In this document: one piece after another, positions 13,682 to 17,323 of the stretch
Numbering within the stretch: position 1 is the stretch's first letter
How the letters are laid out: each line of letters starts with the position of its first letter
Source of the DNA: Faecalibacterium sp. UBA1360
GTDB lineage: Bacteria > Bacillota > Clostridia > Oscillospirales > Ruminococcaceae
Direction of reading: 5' to 3'
Assembly (NCBI GenBank): GCA_002306375.1
Contig: DBRU01000063.1
Coordinates: forward strand, 1-17,323
Length of the DNA stretch: 17,323 bases
The notes under the pieces: generated by a model
Told to the model about the DNA's origin: nothing
Databases searched by the model: none
What the model saw: only the letters and a program-made list of their open reading frames with translations
Position numbers and translations under genes: made by a program

Positions 13682-14629
13682 ATGCCGCTTATTATCCCCC
13701 GCGACCTGCCCGCCTACACGGCGCTGTCGGAAGAAAACGTCTTTGTGATGCACAAGGAGCGCGCCCGCGGGCAGGACATCCGCCCGCTGCGCATCCTGAT
13801 CTTAAACCTGATGCCCACCAAGATCGTGACCGAGACCCAGCTGGCCCGCCTGCTGGCCAACAGCCCCTTGCAGGTGCAGATCACCTTTTTGCAGACGGCC
13901 ACCCACAGCACCACCCACACGGCCCAGGAGCACATGCGCGCCTTTTACAAGACCTTTGACGAGGTGCGCCACCAGCGCTATGACGGGCTGATCATCACGG
14001 GCGCGCCCATTGAGGACATGGACTACGAGCAGGTGGATTACTGGGACGAGCTGTGCCGCATCATGGAGTACAGCAAGGAAAACGTGTTTTCCACCGTGCA
14101 CCTGTGCTGGGGCGCTTTGGCCGGGCTGTACTATCATTTTGGCGTGCGCAAGGTCCACCTGCCCGAAAAGATGTTCGGCGTGTTCGAGCACCGGGTGACC
14201 CGGCCCTCCAACCCGCTGGTGCGGGGCTTTGACGAGGTGTTCTACGCCCCCCACAGCCGCTGGGCCGGGCTGAACCGGGCCGACATCGACGCCTGCGGCG
14301 ATCTGCGAGTATTGGCCGAGAGCGACGTGGCCGGGCCGATGCTGCTTTCCACCGAGTCGGGGCGGCAGATCTTTGTGATCGGCCACCCGGAATACGACAA
14401 ATACACCCTGGACGCCGAGTACCGCCGGGATGTGGCGGCCGGGCGGGACATCCACGTGCCGCTGAACTACTACCCCGACGACGACCCCGACAGGGACCCG
14501 CTGTTCCGCTGGCGGGCCCACGGGTATCTTTTGTACACCAACTGGCTGAACTATTACGTGTACCAGAACACGCCCTATGATCTGGGCAACCTGGAGGCGC
14601 TGGGCTCCCGCCGGGCGGACAAGCCGTGA
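13682..14629 (+). CDS. metA: Homoserine O-acetyltransferase (MetA family)
   Basis: Cytosolic enzyme that activates homoserine for methionine synthesis. The 315 residues fit the MetA (not MetX) family. Catalytic residues fall at the published positions: Cys142 in VHLCWGA, His235 and Glu237 in GHPEYD. The acyl-CoA specificity residue is Glu111 (TGAPIED); enzymes with Glu here use acetyl-CoA, while E. coli MetA has Gly and uses succinyl-CoA. Acetyl product also fits the adjacent MetY, which consumes O-acetylhomoserine. The start was chosen because AAGGAGG lies 8 nt upstream; an in-frame start at 13658 has no ribosome binding site. It overlaps the next gene by 4 nt. Confidence 0.95.
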   Translation: MPLIIPRDLPAYTALSEENVFVMHKERARGQDIRPLRILILNLMPTKIVTETQLARLLANSPLQVQITFLQTATHSTTHTAQEHMRAFYKTFDEVRHQRYDGLIITGAPIEDMDYEQVDYWDELCRIMEYSKENVFSTVHLCWGALAGLYYHFGVRKVHLPEKMFGVFEHRVTRPSNPLVRGFDEVFYAPHSRWAGLNRADIDACGDLRVLAESDVAGPMLLSTESGRQIFVIGHPEYDKYTLDAEYRRDVAAGRDIHVPLNYYPDDDPDRDPLFRWRAHGYLLYTNWLNYYVYQNTPYDLGNLEALGSRRADKP

Positions 14630-15420
14630 GCGCGCCCAAGATCAGCGCCTGCATCGTGGCGTACTGCGACTACGAGGAAGTGTGCGCCGCCGTGCGCAGC
14701 GTGCTGGCTAACACCCCGGGGCAGGATTTCCGCCTGTTTGTGGTGGACAACGCCAGCCCCGACGGCTGCGGGCAAAAGCTGGCCGCCGAGGACTTTGGGG
14801 ACAGCCGGGTCACCGTGCGCTGCCTGCCGGAAAACGTGGGTTTCGGACGCGGGCACAATTCGATCATGGAGGAACTGGACAGCGATGTGCACTTCATTCT
14901 GAACCCGGACGTGCTTTTGCGGGACGACGTATTGACCGGCATGGCTGCCTGGCTGCTGGAACACCCCGGCGTGGTCATGGCCACGCCCCAGCTGTACTTC
15001 CCCGACGGGCGTATCCAGCATTTGCCCCGGCGCAAGCCCACCCCCTGGCTGCTGCTGGCCCGCCAGCTGGCCGGACGCCTGGGCGGCGTGTTTGAAAAAA
15101 CCGACCGCCATTACACGATGCAGGACGAGGATCTGAGCCAGCCCCGGCCCATCGAGTTCTGCACGGGCAGTTTTGCGGCCCTGCGCACCGACGTGTTCAA
15201 AGCCATCGGCGGGTTTGACCCCGAATACTTTATGTATGTGGAGGACGCCGACCTGACCCAGAAGGCGTTGCAGCGCGGGCAGGTATACCTGCTGCCCCAG
15301 TTCGGCGCCGTGCACGCCTGGCACCGGGCCCCCATGCGGGACGCCGGCAAGTTCAAGATGCAGCTGGTGAGCATGGGCCGCTATTTCCGCAAATGGGGCT
15401 GCGGGCGCGGGCGGATATAA
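14626..15420 (+). CDS. Family 2 glycosyltransferase (rhamnosyltransferase-like)
   Basis: A 264-residue GT-A fold transferase that would move a sugar from a nucleotide donor to an envelope glycan or lipid carrier. Seen: ISACIVAYCDYEEV opening, VVDNAS (39-44), the VGFGRGHN segment (71-78) typical of rhamnosyltransferase-like GT2 enzymes, NPDV (93-96) as the DXD-equivalent metal site, and GGFDPEYFMYVEDADL, the ED-containing acceptor region. It starts with GTG inside the metA stop (GTGA overlap) and has no good Shine-Dalgarno, so translation is probably coupled to metA. No membrane segment is visible. Donor and acceptor cannot be told. A glycan gene in a methionine operon is an unusual link and may be only positional. 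Followed by about 50 nt of GC-rich sequence before the rpsO promoter, without a clear terminator. Confidence 0.88.
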   Translation: MSAPKISACIVAYCDYEEVCAAVRSVLANTPGQDFRLFVVDNASPDGCGQKLAAEDFGDSRVTVRCLPENVGFGRGHNSIMEELDSDVHFILNPDVLLRDDVLTGMAAWLLEHPGVVMATPQLYFPDGRIQHLPRRKPTPWLLLARQLAGRLGGVFEKTDRHYTMQDEDLSQPRPIEFCTGSFAALRTDVFKAIGGFDPEYFMYVEDADLTQKALQRGQVYLLPQFGAVHAWHRAPMRDAGKFKMQLVSMGRYFRKWGCGRGRI

Positions 15421-15469
15421 GCCCCGGCGCCCCGGCGCAAAACAGGCCGCGCCGCGCGAAAAAAAGCGC

Positions 15470-15498
15470 TTGCCAAGGGCTGCGGCGTATGGTATAAT
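15470..15498 (+). promoter_or_regulatory. Strong promoter of rpsO
   Basis: -35 TTGCCA (5/6) at 15470-15475, 17-nt spacer, and perfect -10 TATAAT at 15493-15498 with an extended -10 TGG. It yields a leader of about 100 nt before rpsO. Confidence 0.93.
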
Positions 15499-15504
15499 AA
15501 CAAA

Positions 15505-15605
15505 CGTTACCGCGGTTCGGTTTCGGGTGTATGCCCCGCATTCGGGGACGCCTTGCTGCCCGCTGCTGTGCCGACGGCAAATATTTGAAAGTGAGGTATT
15601 TTCCC
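15505..15605 (+). promoter_or_regulatory. rpsO 5' leader, possible S15 autoregulatory RNA
   Basis: About 100 nt between the predicted transcription start and the rpsO start codon. It contains a short stem CCCCG-CATT-CGGGG and a GAGG Shine-Dalgarno 11 nt before the ATG. S15 commonly represses its own mRNA through structured leaders that differ between phyla. The length and position fit, but no known S15 leader motif could be confirmed by eye. Confidence 0.35.
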
Positions 15606-15878
15606 ATGAGCCAGAAGTCTGCCATTGAAAAGCAGCCCATCATCGCCAAAGCCGCCATCCACGAGGGTGACACCGGTTCTCCGGAGGTCCAGGTCGCGCT
15701 GCTGACCGCGCGCATCAACCACCTGACCGAGCACCTGAAGACCAACAAGAACGACAACCACAGCCGTCGCGGCTTGTTCAAGATGGTCGGCCGCCGCCGT
15801 AACCTGCTGGCCTATCTGCAGAAGAAGGACATCAACCGTTACCGCGCCCTGATCGCTGAACTGGGCCTGCGCAAGTAA
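15606..15878 (+). CDS. rpsO: 30S ribosomal protein S15
   Basis: Small-subunit protein that binds the 16S rRNA central domain early in assembly and forms an intersubunit bridge. The 90-residue protein (start MSQKSAIEKQ) is close to the usual 89. Signature seen: HEGDTGSPEVQVALLTARINHLTEHLKTNKNDNHSRRGLFKMVGRRRNLLAYLQ. An in-frame start 25 codons earlier reads through the leader and was rejected. It lies upstream of pnp in the widely conserved rpsO-pnp order, separated by a terminator. Confidence 0.98.
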   Translation: MSQKSAIEKQPIIAKAAIHEGDTGSPEVQVALLTARINHLTEHLKTNKNDNHSRRGLFKMVGRRRNLLAYLQKKDINRYRALIAELGLRK

Positions 15879-15891
15879 TTCTTGGCGAAAC

Positions 15892-15928
15892 GGGCAGTGC
15901 GCAACCTGATTGCGCCCTGCCCTTTTTT
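15892..15928 (+). terminator. Rho-independent terminator after rpsO
   Basis: GGGCAGTGCGCAA, loop CCTGA, TTGCGCCCTGCCC, then six T: a 13-position stem with one T-C mismatch. It starts 13 nt after the rpsO stop. It should end most transcripts before pnp; some read-through or a separate pnp promoter is needed. A second GC stem (CCCGCCC with GGGCGGG, 15949-15968) follows. Confidence 0.9.
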
Positions 15929-16014
15929 GTTAACATGCCCCGGCATCCCCCGCCCCGCCGAGGGCGGGCGGACCGGGCTTTGCAAAGGACTTGGGCACAC
16001 CGTGGTTTGTGCAG

Positions 16015-16055
16015 TAAATCGGGCGCCGCGCCAACGCGGGGCGGCGTCGGATTTA
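16015..16055 (+). promoter_or_regulatory. Long hairpin in the pnp leader, candidate PNPase autoregulation element
   Basis: Stem of 15 positions (16015-16029 with 16041-16055; TAAATCGGGCGCCGC against GCGGCGTCGGATTTA) with one G-G mismatch and one G-T wobble, and an 11-nt loop. It ends 49 nt before the pnp start codon. In E. coli the pnp leader forms a hairpin cut by RNase III and then used by PNPase to repress its own synthesis. A parallel role here is inferred from position and shape only. Confidence 0.5.
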
Positions 16056-16104
16056 TTGCTCAAAGCACAGGCGCCTTGGAATACATCCAGAAGGAGAAAA
16101 CACT

Positions 16105-17323
16105 ATGGCACTGGAATTTTCTTCACGCAAAGAGACCTTCCCCCACTACCGCAAGTTTGAGACCACCTTTGCGGGGCGCCCCTTCGTGGTCGAGACCGGC
16201 AAGCTGTGCGGCCTGGCCAACGGCAGCGCGATGATCCGCTACGGCGAGACCTGCGTGCTGTGCAACGTCACCATGAGCGAAAAACCCCGGGACGGCATCG
16301 ACTTTTTCCCCTTGAGCGTTGAGTTTGAGGAAAAGCTGTACGCCGCCGGCCGCATCCCCGGCAGCTTTATGCGCCGCGAAGGCCGCCCCGGCGAACACGC
16401 CATTTTGTCCAGCCGCGTGGTGGACCGTCCCATCCGTCCCCTGTTCCCCAAGGATATGCGCAATGACGTGTGCGTCACCATGACCGTCATGAGCCTGGAC
16501 CCCGACAACTCCGCCGAGATCGCCGGCATGAACGGCGCGTCCTTGGCCATCGCCATGTCCGACATTCCCTGGAAGGGCCCCATCGCCGGCATCTCAGTCG
16601 GTCTGGTGGACGGCGAGATCGTTCTGAACCCCACCGAGGAGCAGCGCAAGGTCAGTGACCTGTCCCTGACGCTGGCCGCCAGCATGGAAAAGATCGTCAT
16701 GATCGAAGCCGGCGCCAACGAGGTGGACGAGGACACCATGATGGCCGCCATCAAGGCCGGCCATGCCGAGATCAAGAAGATGCTGGAGTTCATCAACGGC
16801 ATCGTGGCCGAGATCGGCAAGCCCAAGATCGAGTTCACCTCCATGGATCTGGACTACGACCTGCTCAAACAGATCAGCGCGGCCCATCTGGACGAGTTCA
16901 AGGCCGCCATGGACACCGACGACAAGAACGTGCGGGACGCGGCGCTTTTGCCCATCATGGACAAGATCGCCGAAGAGCACACCGACCTGGACGCCGCCAC
17001 CCTGGACCTGATCAGCTACAAGATGCAGAAGTACGTGGTGCGCCGCTGGTTGCTGGATGAAGGCAAGCGCGTGGACGGCCGCGGCATCAACGAGATCCGC
17101 CCGCTGAACGCCGAGGTGGGCCTGCTGCCCCGCGTGCACGGTTCCGGCCTGTTCACCCGCGGCCAGACCCAGAGCCTGACCATCTGCACCCTGGGCTCCA
17201 CCCGCGACGCCCAGACCATGGACGACCTGGGCGACATGCCCACCAAGCGCTACATCCACCACTACAACATGCCCCCCTACTCCACCGGCGAGGCCCGCGC
17301 CCCCCGCAGCCCCGGCCGCCGCG
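16105..17323 (+). CDS. pnp: Polyribonucleotide nucleotidyltransferase (PNPase), 3' end cut by window edge
   Basis: Trimeric 3'-to-5' phosphorolytic exoribonuclease of mRNA decay. About 406 codons of the usual ~700 are visible. The first RNase PH-like domain is complete: FAGRPFVVETGKLCGLANGSAMIRYGETCVLC near residues 20-50, then FFPLSVEFEEKLYAAGRIPGSFMRREGRP, and VVDRPIRPLFP. Then come the all-helical linker (about 220-310) and the start of the second PH domain (GKRVDGRGINEIRPL, RVHGSGLFTRGQTQSL, MPPYSTGEARAPRSPGRR). The catalytic Asp residues of the second domain and the KH/S1 domains lie beyond the edge. AAGGAG is 8 nt before the ATG. It sits downstream of rpsO in the conserved order. Confidence 0.98.
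   Translation, partial: MALEFSSRKETFPHYRKFETTFAGRPFVVETGKLCGLANGSAMIRYGETCVLCNVTMSEKPRDGIDFFPLSVEFEEKLYAAGRIPGSFMRREGRPGEHAILSSRVVDRPIRPLFPKDMRNDVCVTMTVMSLDPDNSAEIAGMNGASLAIAMSDIPWKGPIAGISVGLVDGEIVLNPTEEQRKVSDLSLTLAASMEKIVMIEAGANEVDEDTMMAAIKAGHAEIKKMLEFINGIVAEIGKPKIEFTSMDLDYDLLKQISAAHLDEFKAAMDTDDKNVRDAALLPIMDKIAEEHTDLDAATLDLISYKMQKYVVRRWLLDEGKRVDGRGINEIRPLNAEVGLLPRVHGSGLFTRGQTQSLTICTLGSTRDAQTMDDLGDMPTKRYIHHYNMPPYSTGEARAPRSPGRR

Noticed and set aside
15980..16020. Promoter for pnp
   Set aside because: TTGGGC with 17 nt to GTAAAT was considered, but the -10 matches only 3 of 6, so I do not list it. pnp may rely on read-through or a promoter I cannot recognise.
1..17323. CRISPR array, insertion sequence, prophage or integrase
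   Set aside because: No spaced direct repeats, transposase, integrase or phage genes were seen on either strand.

Overview
The window is a GC-rich stretch of bacterial chromosome. Gene order (pyrH-frr-cdsA-dxr, rpsO-pnp), Shine-Dalgarno-led starts, sigma-A-type promoters and a HrcA-type CIRCE site on clpB point to a Firmicute. High GC, a Spo0A-like regulator, a DUF6514-like protein and an SdpR/SdpI pair best fit the Oscillospiraceae/Ruminococcaceae (Faecalibacterium-Gemmiger-Subdoligranulum type). That placement is inference; no marker was searched.

Layout. (1) 1-3310, minus strand: operon pyrH, frr, cdsA, dxr (dxr runs off the left edge), joining UMP phosphorylation, ribosome recycling, CDP-diacylglycerol synthesis and the MEP isoprenoid pathway. 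The uppS gene usually found between frr and cdsA is missing; a 126-nt gap with a perfect hairpin is in its place. (2) 3332-5496, minus strand: a three-gene signalling operon with a good promoter and a Rho-independent terminator. It encodes a small DUF6514-like protein, a divergent Spo0A-like response regulator, and a soluble HATPase-domain protein without a visible phospho-accepting His. (3) 5776-5934, plus strand: tRNA-Ala(CGC) with its own promoter and terminator. (4) 5958-9367, plus strand: sdpR, sdpI, ABC ATPase and ABC permease in one tightly packed operon with an ArsR-type operator candidate, probably an envelope-stress or peptide-immunity module. (5) 9387-12210, minus strand: clpB with a consensus promoter, a CIRCE element at the start site and a second degenerate CIRCE-like repeat in the 5' leader. 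(6) 12277-15420, plus strand: a MetY-like O-acetylhomoserine sulfhydrylase, MetA (homoserine O-acetyltransferase by its Glu111) and a family 2 glycosyltransferase coupled by a GTGA overlap. MetA and MetY together convert homoserine to homocysteine by direct sulfhydrylation. (7) 15470-17323, plus strand: rpsO with a strong promoter and terminator, then pnp (cut by the right edge) with a long hairpin in its leader.

Most of the window is core metabolism. The parts worth a second look are the Spo0A-like/HATPase/DUF6514 operon, the SdpRI-ABC operon, the double CIRCE arrangement on clpB, and the pnp leader hairpin.
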